Source of the DNA: JACKCP01 sp034007295
GTDB lineage: Bacteria > Desulfobacterota > Desulfobacteria > Desulfobacterales > JACKCP01
DNA: 64,000 bases
Assembly (NCBI GenBank): GCA_034007295.1
Contig: JAVERC010000009.1
Coordinates: 1 to 64,000 of the forward strand
Reading direction: 5' to 3'
In this document: positions 52,287-60,535 of the stretch, in pieces
Layout: each line of letters begins with the position of its first letter
Position numbering within the stretch: the first letter of the stretch is position 1
Notes under the pieces: generated by a model
What the model saw: only the letters and a program-made list of their open reading frames with translations
What the model was told of the DNA's origin: nothing
The model's database searches: none
Position numbers and translations under genes: made by a program

Positions 52287-52343
52287 TTAGGATAAATTAA
52301 GGTATAAACTTATAAATCTCAATAGGATTTTATAAAGTATAAA

Positions 52344-52368
52344 AAAAGGCCTTTAAAAAAGGCCTTTT
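52344..52368. terminator. Bidirectional intrinsic terminator at end of minor-pilin operon
   Basis: AAAAGGCC pairs with GGCCTTTT around a 9-base loop, with A-runs before and T-runs after on both strands. It lies 31 bp after the stop of the last operon gene. Confidence 0.8.
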
Positions 52369-52398
52369 AAAAACAAAAATCAAAATATTTATTTTAGT

Positions 52399-52743
52399 TT
52401 AGTTGCTTAATTCTGAAGCCTTCTTAATCAAATAAATATCAGTTACTTCATTTTTATTATTAAGCTTATAACCAACAACACAGCCTTTTTTAAACTCTGA
52501 CACAGAAATATACCTTGCTTTTAATCCATGGTAAGAAACTGAACTGCTTTTATTTACAACTTTATCAGAAATTACAAATGAGTCATTGTTAATCTGATGA
52601 AGAATTCCTGCCGAAGAATAATAGAAAAAATTACCTTTTTCATATTCAGGACAAACAACTTCAAAAGCAAATATATTTGAAGAAAAAAAACATACAAATA
52701 AGGTAAAAACACAATAAATGCTTATTTTTTTTAAAATTTTCAT
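52399..52743 (-). CDS. Small exported protein, last gene of the minor-pilin operon
   Basis: A 114-residue protein with a signal peptide (MKILKKISIYCVFTLFVCFF, cleaved near SNIFA). The mature part is about 90 residues with two cysteines (EVVCPEYEKG and KKGCVVGYKL) that could form a disulfide. I recognise no family. The gene starts six bases after the pilY1 stop, so it is translated with pilY1 and may assist pilus tip assembly. Confidence 0.65.
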   Translation of the reverse strand: MKILKKISIYCVFTLFVCFFSSNIFAFEVVCPEYEKGNFFYYSSAGILHQINNDSFVISDKVVNKSSSVSYHGLKARYISVSEFKKGCVVGYKLNNKNEVTDIYLIKKASELSN

Positions 52744-52749
52744 AATATT

Positions 52750-55700
52750 TTATCTCTTTCTCCAGTAAAAAACACCAATTCTCTGCCTTTTTTCGTCAAT
52801 AATTTTAAAATTTCCTTCGCTTGTGCCAAGTATTTTACCTTCTTTTTTTTCAGATGTTACAATTGCAGGACTAAAGGCCATGCCTTCAATTCTAAGCCTT
52901 GAGGGTGCAAGATATTCAACAATTCCGTCATGATTTACCTTAAAAACATCATTTAATGCTTCAGTTCCATCATCAAGCATTTCATTAAACTTGATTTCCT
53001 TATCCAAATTAATGTCAAAGGCAGGGGTTTGAAGTCTTGATCCATCTGATACGTCAATTTCATGAAACCATGAATATCCGCCTGAAACACACATCTGTTC
53101 AGCCTGCTGGGGAACATAAGAATTAAAAACAGCCTTTGATGATACAATTTTTGGATCCTGAACTACCCTTTCACCTGTATCTGGAAGATCAAAATACCAG
53201 CCTGCATATGAACCGTCATCAAGATCAGCATATGATTCACCAGGTGCTAAATCTTCCTTGAGTTTCCATACAATTTTCTTGTCAGATAAAACTTCAATAT
53301 CACCAAATAAAGCATCTGTTGTTACTCCGGCAGAAGTTTTCCTGTACTGAACTGACTGATCAAGAAGATATACATTTGAAATATTTGAAATTGTTGTTTT
53401 ACCGCCTGGATTTGTTATGTCTGGCCTTAATATACTTCCAAGGAATTCATCTTTTTGATCTCCATAATCCCAGATACCATAAAATGTCTGCCTGCTTAAA
53501 TCATCCATATCTGATTTTCCAAGGAAACGTCCTGTTCCAAAAACAACAATATATCCATGACAATTTTTATGCCGTGCAATATCTGGCTTTGTAGTAACAG
53601 GCTGAATATTATCAGAATACTTTGCAGTAAACAAAGGCATTGGCTCATTTGAGTCTGACTTGTAAAAACATCCCCAGCTTAATTGTGCTTCTGATTTTGA
53701 AATAACTTTTTTACTTATATCAAATTTCCATAAATTACCAAGCAGATCACCTGAATAAATAAAATCAGCAGTTCCGTTATTGTCAGTATCAACAACAGCC
53801 GGGGTACTCATTCCATTATCACCGTTTCTGCCTGTCATGATTTTGGTTATTAATTTTCCTGTAAAGGCATCAAGAATAAAAATCCCTGAATCCCCATTAA
53901 CGCTGTTATAGCCGTTTCCAAAAATTACAATAAAAGGATGGTCTTTTATATTGCTTTTTACTATTACAGGGCTGCTGTAAGTAAAACCCATGTCATTAAT
54001 GTGGTCTAAATCTGACTCAGAATTTCCAGGAAATTCCCATTTGAACAAATTTACAAGGTTTTCACTGCTTGTGATTGTTATATCATCTGCATCAATATCT
54101 TCAGTTTTAAGATTAAGAGCAAAATAACCTTTGCCGCCTTTTTTCAGTCCGCAGACCAAAATATCTTCTGTTACCCTGTCAGCACCAGATCCTTTAGATA
54201 TTCTTTCAATAACAGGTGTGTGATCCACAAAATATTTATGGGTATAATCATGTTTTACAAGAAAAGGGAGATTTCCCAATACAAATGAAGGCATAAATGC
54301 AAATTTTTCAACTCCGGTTGATTCATCAAACGCATGCAGCATACCGTCATTTGCACCTACATAAACAGTGTTTTTCCATTTTACAGGTGAAGAATGGACA
54401 ATATCTCCAAGAACAGTATTTCTTTCCCTGAAACCTTCCTGATTTTCCCCCCTTAGATAATTGACTATTTTTTCAATATTTGCCTCTGCTTTATCTTTTA
54501 TTGAAGCTTCTGTACTTGAAACAAGAGGATCAAATATCTGTTTAATCGACATTGGAAGTTCATCATAATAAAAATCAAGAGCTGATCCATTGGGATCTTT
54601 AATTAAAATTTTTCTTCCAGCCGGTAAAAAATTGCCTGGTGATAAAAAACTATTGGTGTTCCATAAAGTATCTGCCTCATCATCGCCATCTTCATCTGAT
54701 ATTACAATTGCAGAAGAGTCATCCTGCTTCAGTTTCATGGCCTTTAGCCATCCTGTCCAGCCTTTGGTATTGTAAAATGACTGATATACCCTTAAATCAG
54801 ATTTTACTTTATATGAATTAACTGATACTGCTGATCCTGAATTGTATCTTATTTCAATATCTTTCATTATTGATGTAAGTGCATCAAACAATTTCTGAGG
54901 ATCAGAAGCATTGTAAAATGAACCCCTGCTGTTTACAGCAGCATGAAAAAGGTCATCAATTTTTTCTTTTTTCCAGTCATTTATCGGACCTTTTGGCCAG
55001 TCAGGTCCTCCAGATGTTATATCTGCAAGATTACAATGGTCATAATCTAAAGGATCAATATTTCCTGAGGCACCAAAGGCAATGGAATAATCTACCAAAT
55101 GCTGCTCAGAATTGCTGTCGCACTGATTTGTAGGAACAAGGCCCTCTATGCCTGGAGCCAGATCTTCATAATATTTGGCTGCTACATCAGCAAGTGTGTG
55201 TGAAACCTCGTCATTGTCAAAATTGCCAATTGTAAAATCTTCATCATTCCAGTAACCGTCTGTCATTATGATTGCAAAGGTCTGAAGACATTCTCCCCCG
55301 TTTTGTAAAAAAGGAGAAATATTTCCAAGCTCTGAATCTGAAGGGGGTGTTTCCTCTGTACTAAAATATTTTCCTACAGCAGTTAAAGCATATCTTAAAG
55401 GTGTGCTTCCCTTTGCTTCTATTTTATAAATAAGATCTAAAAGTTCATCTGTATTGTCTACATCATCCAGAGAATCTTCATTTACAGCCTTTACAGCGTC
55501 TGCACTTGTATATTCAAATTTACTGGACGTTCCTCTCTGGAGTTCAACATAAATCTTTTCACCTTCACCAAGGCTGACGTCACAGATTCTGTTCCAGAAA
55601 TCAGGAAGCATTTCTTCATCCCAGTCATTTTTTGTACCTCCGTTTTGATTTACCTCCATTGATTTTACAAGGGTTTTATCATCTGGTGAACTGCCTTTGT

Positions 55701-57531
55701 AAATAGAATATTTTGCCTTTGGGTCCCTGTCTACAATTCCACCTCCAAACCCTGCATATCTTGTCCATCTGACATAAACTTTATATGTTCCTGGCTTTTC
55801 AATGTCATTTATATCCCACCTTGCCTTATAATCTGAAGAATTTATCATTCCATTTGTTGATCTTGAACTTTTATTGTAGCTTACTGCTGCATAAGAATCT
55901 TTCCAGTTATCCAGACTTACGCCCCAAACCGTTCCTTTTTCTTCACTATAAGCAGCCTCATCCATGTCATCATCATCTACAATATAAGTTGAAGGCATAT
56001 GGGTTTTAACTCCAAGGCCGGGTTCTCTTATGGAATGATTTATTGTATAAATTCCAACAACAACATTTGATATGTCACTTATGGTTCTTGCCATAGCAGA
56101 CTTTGCTGCAAGAAGCCTTGTTCTGTAGAACTCAAACCAGTTGGCAAAATTCTGAAGATCTTCTTTAACAGTCATGTATACAGGGCTTCCATCTTCATCA
56201 GAGTATTTAAAACGCTTGGCCTTGTGCGGCAAATCCGAAGTAGGAACAAGCTCTCCCTGACCTATAATACCCTCATCATCAAGATAAAAATCATTTTTTA
56301 ATAAGCCGGACTGCTCTTCTACCCTGAAATATTCTCTTTTAACTTTAGCAGTTATTTCAGCCCCACTATCAGTATCTGTATAGGAAAACTCTTCACCTGA
56401 ATCGTCTAAAATAAAATTTACCAAATAAAGGGTTTCCCCCTCATCAAAACTGCTGTTTTCATTAATATCTTCCCAGGTAAAATAATGGGCATTATTAATT
56501 TTTATCATAAAATCATTTAAGCCTGCAAAATCTGTGGTAGCTCCATACTGATAAACTGCTTCAATTCTGTCAGCTTTTATAAAATATGGATTATCAGTGC
56601 TTGATGGATTTCTTATAATAACTTTTACATCAGGGCCATCAGGATTTAATTGTTCATGTGTGATAGTAAATTCACCAAGGTTTCCATTTTTATTGCCAAG
56701 ACCTGCATCAATTCCCAGCTCTCCTCCAGCATTGCCATTTTGGTCCTTTAGTATTGGAGCTGCACTTAAATTTTCATCTGTTCCATAGATTTTTATTTCA
56801 AATTCAGCTGTTCCTGAGGAATCTCCTCCAATAAAAAGCGGCCAGTAAGCTATTAATGAATATGTACCATCAGCAGGGAGATCAAGAGGAATTTCCATAT
56901 AAGCACCAGGTTCTGATGTAACATGAAATTTTGATTTATATGCTGCAAAATAATCTTCTTCAGTCCAGGCCCCGGTCAATGAGACATTTTCATCTCCATC
57001 ATCAGCTGTAATATTAAACTTACCGTTTGTCATTGTAAGATAATGTCCAAAAAGATCTATTACTTCAGAACCGTCAAAAATATCTGCAAAACTTCCTGCA
57101 TTATCATTAAACTCGACAATTTTTGGATATCTCATATCTGCTTCATGAGCACTATAATTCTTGGTTCCAGGCCAGGGCAGATATTCAAATTTTGGATTAT
57201 AATAGATTTTATTGAATGCAGCACATTTTGGCTTAATATAGCGTTTTGCAAGGCCAGTTATTTTGGGGTAATCAAACACCCCGCCCCAGCCAAAAATATA
57301 CCCGTACTCCAAAATTCCCAAATCTGTTTTAAAAAGGCCCTCATCTTCTCCCTCCATCATGGTTTCCCAGTTCATGCTGCCTGAATTATCTACTACAAAC
57401 ATCAGATGTGCAGGGGGCTTTGTCATTGAAGAGATAAGCGGTACATCAGAAATATCAACGCTAAATGAAATTGAACATAAAACAAAAAATATAAAAATAC
57501 TTCCAAATAAAATAACAAGTTTATTTTTCAA
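52750..57531 (-). CDS. pilY1: PilY1-like type IV pilus tip adhesin
   Basis: A 1593-residue exported protein. After the signal peptide (ends near SISFS) a von Willebrand A domain starts with the MIDAS motif FVVDNSGSMNWE (Asp about 48). Its later parts appear much further on (NFANWFEFYRTRLLAAKSAM near 460, GSTPLRYALTAVGKYF near 710, TFAIIMTDGYWND near 750). Between them lie two beta-sandwich modules resembling golvesin/xly-type domains. The C-terminal PilY1 beta-propeller (about 1000-1500) includes VYVGANDGMLHAFDESTG and the calcium site DTDNNGTADFIYSGD. AAGGAGG is seven bases before a TTG, the only reasonable start. It probably forms the pilus tip with the minor pilins encoded upstream and acts in adhesion. 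Confidence 0.93.
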   Translation of the reverse strand: MKNKLVILFGSIFIFFVLCSISFSVDISDVPLISSMTKPPAHLMFVVDNSGSMNWETMMEGEDEGLFKTDLGILEYGYIFGWGGVFDYPKITGLAKRYIKPKCAAFNKIYYNPKFEYLPWPGTKNYSAHEADMRYPKIVEFNDNAGSFADIFDGSEVIDLFGHYLTMTNGKFNITADDGDENVSLTGAWTEEDYFAAYKSKFHVTSEPGAYMEIPLDLPADGTYSLIAYWPLFIGGDSSGTAEFEIKIYGTDENLSAAPILKDQNGNAGGELGIDAGLGNKNGNLGEFTITHEQLNPDGPDVKVIIRNPSSTDNPYFIKADRIEAVYQYGATTDFAGLNDFMIKINNAHYFTWEDINENSSFDEGETLYLVNFILDDSGEEFSYTDTDSGAEITAKVKREYFRVEEQSGLLKNDFYLDDEGIIGQGELVPTSDLPHKAKRFKYSDEDGSPVYMTVKEDLQNFANWFEFYRTRLLAAKSAMARTISDISNVVVGIYTINHSIREPGLGVKTHMPSTYIVDDDDMDEAAYSEEKGTVWGVSLDNWKDSYAAVSYNKSSRSTNGMINSSDYKARWDINDIEKPGTYKVYVRWTRYAGFGGGIVDRDPKAKYSIYKGSSPDDKTLVKSMEVNQNGGTKNDWDEEMLPDFWNRICDVSLGEGEKIYVELQRGTSSKFEYTSADAVKAVNEDSLDDVDNTDELLDLIYKIEAKGSTPLRYALTAVGKYFSTEETPPSDSELGNISPFLQNGGECLQTFAIIMTDGYWNDEDFTIGNFDNDEVSHTLADVAAKYYEDLAPGIEGLVPTNQCDSNSEQHLVDYSIAFGASGNIDPLDYDHCNLADITSGGPDWPKGPINDWKKEKIDDLFHAAVNSRGSFYNASDPQKLFDALTSIMKDIEIRYNSGSAVSVNSYKVKSDLRVYQSFYNTKGWTGWLKAMKLKQDDSSAIVISDEDGDDEADTLWNTNSFLSPGNFLPAGRKILIKDPNGSALDFYYDELPMSIKQIFDPLVSSTEASIKDKAEANIEKIVNYLRGENQEGFRERNTVLGDIVHSSPVKWKNTVYVGANDGMLHAFDESTGVEKFAFMPSFVLGNLPFLVKHDYTHKYFVDHTPVIERISKGSGADRVTEDILVCGLKKGGKGYFALNLKTEDIDADDITITSSENLVNLFKWEFPGNSESDLDHINDMGFTYSSPVIVKSNIKDHPFIVIFGNGYNSVNGDSGIFILDAFTGKLITKIMTGRNGDNGMSTPAVVDTDNNGTADFIYSGDLLGNLWKFDISKKVISKSEAQLSWGCFYKSDSNEPMPLFTAKYSDNIQPVTTKPDIARHKNCHGYIVVFGTGRFLGKSDMDDLSRQTFYGIWDYGDQKDEFLGSILRPDITNPGGKTTISNISNVYLLDQSVQYRKTSAGVTTDALFGDIEVLSDKKIVWKLKEDLAPGESYADLDDGSYAGWYFDLPDTGERVVQDPKIVSSKAVFNSYVPQQAEQMCVSGGYSWFHEIDVSDGSRLQTPAFDINLDKEIKFNEMLDDGTEALNDVFKVNHDGIVEYLAPSRLRIEGMAFSPAIVTSEKKEGKILGTSEGNFKIIDEKRQRIGVFYWRKR

Positions 57532-57546
57532 GGAAAAACCTCCTTT

Positions 57547-58116
57547 TTAAAATTTTCTTCTCAATCCAATTTCAACAGTATTAGAAGATTCAAGATTGAT
57601 TTTTTCCTTTTCCCTAAAGGTTTCATATCTTGCAAATATAGTATATTCGTGAATGCAGTCATCTGAGCCTATATCTTGAGATCCTGAATCTGAAAGCCCA
57701 TTATAAAAAGCAATTATTCTTCCTCTGTTTTTTGAATCAGGAGAAGAAATAATCTTATAATTAATTGTTACACCCTCAGGTGGAGAAAAAACTTTATTAA
57801 CATCTGCTTCTGAAAAAAACTTTGCCTTTCTTGTATTAAGCCAGCCTAGAAGATTTTTTATTGTTTCTGAATCATAAAGCCATTGCACCTGACAATCTCG
57901 TAAAACATCTCCATCCAGAGAATCTATTATTTGAGCACCCTGGATTGCCAGACTTTCGCAGATATAGGTTTCTTTAGAGGATTTTCTTAAATTTGAAGTC
58001 ATATCCAAATTAAAAAATGAGTCGTTTATTGCAGCAAAACCTATAATACTCAGCAAAATAAGCATCATCACAACAATAAACATTGCTGCACCATTTTCAT
58101 TTTTTAAGGCGTCCAT
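57547..58116 (-). CDS. pilX: Type IV pilus minor pilin PilX
   Basis: A 189-residue PilX/PilX_N-type protein: short leader MDALKNENG-AAMFIVVMMLI then LLSIIGFAAINDSFFNLDMT, the long hydrophobic N-terminal helix of these prepilins, with a processing Gly before the helix. The C-terminal domain has cysteines in YICESLAIQG, RDCQVQW and DDCIHEY. It lies 15 bp upstream of pilY1, and both belong to the pilus-tip complex. Confidence 0.85.
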   Translation of the reverse strand: MDALKNENGAAMFIVVMMLILLSIIGFAAINDSFFNLDMTSNLRKSSKETYICESLAIQGAQIIDSLDGDVLRDCQVQWLYDSETIKNLLGWLNTRKAKFFSEADVNKVFSPPEGVTINYKIISSPDSKNRGRIIAFYNGLSDSGSQDIGSDDCIHEYTIFARYETFREKEKINLESSNTVEIGLRRKF

Positions 58117-58159
58117 TTTTTTCCCTTTTTCAAATAATTAAAAAAGCTTAAAGATTTCA

Positions 58160-58216
58160 AATGTTAAATTTTCCCTTGAGCTAAACAAAAATCTTAGCTT
58201 TCGGCCAGCCACTAAA
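58160..58216. repeat. Family A repeat, truncated copy inside the minor-pilin operon
   Basis: AAATGTTAAATTTTCCCTTG, GCTAAACAAAAATC and TTTCGGCCAGCCACTAA match the right half of family A. It lies between pilV and pilX. Confidence 0.65.
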
Positions 58217-58219
58217 TAT

Positions 58220-58585
58220 TTAAAATTCCCTTTTATAAAAGGTATAATCAATCTGATGATCTTTTGAGTTCTTTGTCCAATCTACTTTTATGTCAACTTT
58301 TTTTATGCCTGCTTCAGGAAAATTTTCCGTAACTTCCCAGCTGCATAAAAACAAAGGGCTTGAAATATCTTCAAGCCCTGCTTCCTGCGATTTTACCTTA
58401 TCATAATCCTGATCCATAATTCTTTCGATACTGTTATTTAAGGCATTATTGGCACCCTGAAGATAATATGAACTCAAATTACCATTTACTGCACTGAGCT
58501 GAAGGGTCAATACAGCTGTTATTCCAATAGAAAATATTATTAATGCCATCATCACTTCAATAAGGGTAAAACCTTTTTCATTCAT
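58220..58585 (-). CDS. pilV: Type IV pilus minor pilin PilV
   Basis: A 121-residue prepilin with the type III signal MNEKG-FTLIEVMMALIIFS (cleavage after Gly, Glu at +5) followed by the hydrophobic helix and a short globular part with PLFLCSWEVTENFP and a closing YTFYKREF. It is a minor pilin of the PilV class, short for the family. Start: AAGGATGATG upstream. It follows pilW at 183 bp, with a family A repeat in between. Confidence 0.85.
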   Translation of the reverse strand: MNEKGFTLIEVMMALIIFSIGITAVLTLQLSAVNGNLSSYYLQGANNALNNSIERIMDQDYDKVKSQEAGLEDISSPLFLCSWEVTENFPEAGIKKVDIKVDWTKNSKDHQIDYTFYKREF

Positions 58586-58644
58586 GACATCATCCTTTAA
58601 GTATAAATATAAAGATTAGATTGATAATTTTAAGCTCAAAGCTA

Positions 58645-58772
58645 TTAATCACTGAACGAGAACTGCCTTTTTTGCACATTCTAAAATCAGATTCAAAATT
58701 TAATCCTCAAACCAAAAGGTTAAATTTTTCAATTAAACAGAACAAAAAATCTATTTTTCGGCCAATTACTAA
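58645..58772. repeat. Family A repeat inside the minor-pilin operon
   Basis: Starts TTAATCACTGAACGAGAACT and ends TTTTTCGGCCAATTACTAA. CTA at 58769-58771 is the complement of the TAG stop of pilW, so the repeat supplies the stop codon. It fills most of the pilW-pilV gap. Confidence 0.8.
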
Positions 58773-59410
58773 ATACCTATATTTCTGCACTGAACCAGAA
58801 ACTTGTAATTTTCTTTTTTTGGTTTTTTGCCCCAGTAATCAATTTCAGATTCAAGAGAAATCTCAACAGAACTTATCTCTGTCAATGAATTTTTATTACC
58901 AGTATCAAGGCTGGATTGATTGATTTCATTTGAATCTGAATCAAGATATTTAAGTTCAAAATTTGATATTTTTTTTGCCAATGTTTCAGTTACTCCACCC
59001 GGTGCAGAGCTTATTAAAAGATCAACTGTATCAGGGATTGCAACAACAGTATCCGAATCAAGGTTTTGAGTAAGTCGAAATATCTGATCTTCGTGTTTAT
59101 AGAATGCTATTCTTTTTAAATCTTCAGGCTTGGCAAAATCTTCATTTATTTTTATGAAAGAAAAATAATCTTTTTTTGCTACCTCAATTGTAACTTCAGA
59201 AGAATCAACCGGATCAAAATCAACAGTTTTAAAATCCATTGATAAAAAATGGGAAACAGCACGAAATTGTCTTATAACTGAAGAAAATTTCTTTTGATTT
59301 ACATATGCCTGAATTTCATTTTTAAATGCAGAATACACTACGGCAGAAACTATTGAAAATACAGCAATAGCGACTAAAAGTTCTATTATAGTAAAACCCT
59401 TTTTACTCAT
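58769..59410 (-). CDS. pilW: Type IV pilus minor pilin PilW
   Basis: A 213-residue prepilin with leader MSKKG-FTIIELLVAIAVFS (Glu at +5) and a larger globular domain, fitting PilW. The C-terminal end (KFLVQCRNIGI*) closes inside a family A repeat that gives the stop codon. Start: TAGGTAG before ATG. It lies 10 bp after the FimT-like gene. Part of the pilus-tip initiation complex with PilV, PilX and PilY1. Confidence 0.85.
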   Translation of the reverse strand: MSKKGFTIIELLVAIAVFSIVSAVVYSAFKNEIQAYVNQKKFSSVIRQFRAVSHFLSMDFKTVDFDPVDSSEVTIEVAKKDYFSFIKINEDFAKPEDLKRIAFYKHEDQIFRLTQNLDSDTVVAIPDTVDLLISSAPGGVTETLAKKISNFELKYLDSDSNEINQSSLDTGNKNSLTEISSVEISLESEIDYWGKKPKKENYKFLVQCRNIGI

Positions 59411-59420
59411 ACTTATCTAC

Positions 59421-59936
59421 CTAAATAGTTTCAGTTGATATTTTTATTTCGCCTAAAGGAGGCACAAGAGTAATTTTCTTATATTTACCAGAGGGCAGCA
59501 AAACCCATAGGCTTCCGCCTTTGACAAAGCCTGATTTATAAAAATTAAGCGGCTTAGAAGCCCCATCTATTGAGGTGTTTTCCTTGTTTATCTCTACGCC
59601 CTTAAACTTCTGCATATGAAGTATTTCATCAGCTGCTGAAACTTTATCATCACCATTTTCATCAACATAAATACAAAATCCTGGATCAAGCAGGCCATCA
59701 CCGTCAACATCAACAGACAGCTTAAGTGTCATGCCTTTTCTTACAGCCAGATATCTAGCTTTTTCAAGGCCCGAAGCAAATTCATTTACAGCTATTTCAG
59801 CCCTGTGCCATGAAATAAAATAAAGGAAAGAAGGAACTGCAATGCCTGTTAAAACTGAAAATATAGCAAGTGCAATCATAAGTTCAACCAAAGAAAAACC
59901 TTTATTTAAAAACTTCACAAAACAATTCTTATGCAT
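59421..59936 (-). CDS. FimT/GspH-type minor pilin with Ca-loop-like insert
   Basis: A 171-residue prepilin with leader ending NKG-FSLVELMIALAIFSV and the GspH/FimT pattern (SFLYFISWHRAEIAVNEFAS, LEKARYLAVRKG). The globular domain contains two acidic loops, DVDGDGLLDPG and DENGDDKVSAADE, that look like calcium-binding EF-hand-type or dockerin-type loops. It is the first gene of the operon fimT-pilW-pilV-pilX-pilY1-small exported protein. Start: GGA before ATG; the leader is longer than usual (14 residues before Phe). Confidence 0.85.
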   Translation of the reverse strand: MHKNCFVKFLNKGFSLVELMIALAIFSVLTGIAVPSFLYFISWHRAEIAVNEFASGLEKARYLAVRKGMTLKLSVDVDGDGLLDPGFCIYVDENGDDKVSAADEILHMQKFKGVEINKENTSIDGASKPLNFYKSGFVKGGSLWVLLPSGKYKKITLVPPLGEIKISTETI

Positions 59937-60120
59937 TGTATTTCCATGAAAATGTTTAATTTTTTATACAAAATTTTAATTAATTGAAATTTAATAAAAC
60001 ACATAAAACAATAATTCAATACTTTTTTTATAAGTTCATTAAAATATTTAAACATATTAATTTCATTATACCTTTAAATTTTATCAATTTAGGATATAGT
60101 ATTATATATAAAAAATTAAC

Positions 60121-60171
60121 GTGGTTTTTAACGCTAGAACTCCCCCCCCTGTAAAGGTTTATAAAATTTAA
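60121..60171. other. Intergenic segment with a C8 tract
   Basis: In otherwise AT-rich sequence a run of eight C occurs (60142-60149), flanked by CTAGAACT and TGTAAAGG. No gene or clear signal is seen here or in 59937-60120. Confidence 0.4.
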
Positions 60172-60318
60172 TTAGTGATTGGCCGAAAACGAAAATTTTT
60201 TGTTCGGTTCAAGGAAGATGAAAAATTTAATCTTTAGGATACATTTAGTATTTTGAAGATTAAATTTTGAAGCTGACTTAAGAATGGACAAAAAAGGCCG
60301 CTTTTGTTCAGAAACTAA
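60172..60318. repeat. Family A repeat, full copy (147 bp)
   Basis: Starts TTAGTGATTGGCCGAAAACG and ends AGGCCGCTTTTGTTCAGAAAC-TAA. Very close to the copy at 52143. It lies 14 bp upstream of the tRNA-Ser promoter. Confidence 0.85.
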
Positions 60319-60331
60319 TTAAGAAATTATA

Positions 60332-60360
60332 TTGACATTTGAACCGGTCACGTTTATAGA
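60332..60360 (+). promoter_or_regulatory. Sigma-70 promoter of tRNA-Ser
   Basis: TTGACA at 60332-60337 and TATAGA at 60355-60360, with a 17-bp spacer, 20 bp before the tRNA. Confidence 0.85.
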
Positions 60361-60379
60361 GAACACTTGTATCGGATAT

Positions 60380-60470
60380 GGAGAGATGGCCGAGCTGGCT
60401 GAAGGTGCACGCCTGGAAAGCGTGTGTATCCTAACGGGTACCGAGGGTTCGAATCCCTCTCTCTCCGCCA
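60380..60470 (+). tRNA. tRNA-Ser (anticodon GGA)
   Basis: Acceptor GGAGAGA, D arm GCCGAGCTGGCTGAAGGTGC, anticodon arm ACGCCTGGAAAGCGTG with GGA, a long variable arm, T arm GAGGGTTCGAATCCCTC and an encoded CCA. The 91-nt length fits a class II tRNA. Confidence 0.97.
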
Positions 60471-60487
60471 TTTTAACTTAAATCCTG

Positions 60488-60513
60488 AAGCTGATTCAAA
60501 ATCAGCTTTTTTT
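60488..60513 (+). terminator. Intrinsic terminator after tRNA-Ser
   Basis: AAGCTGATT pairs with AATCAGCTT around CAA, followed by a run of T. It lies 17 bp after the tRNA and 23 bp before dnaX. Confidence 0.9.
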
Positions 60514-60535
60514 GTTATGAGACTAAGATAAAACT

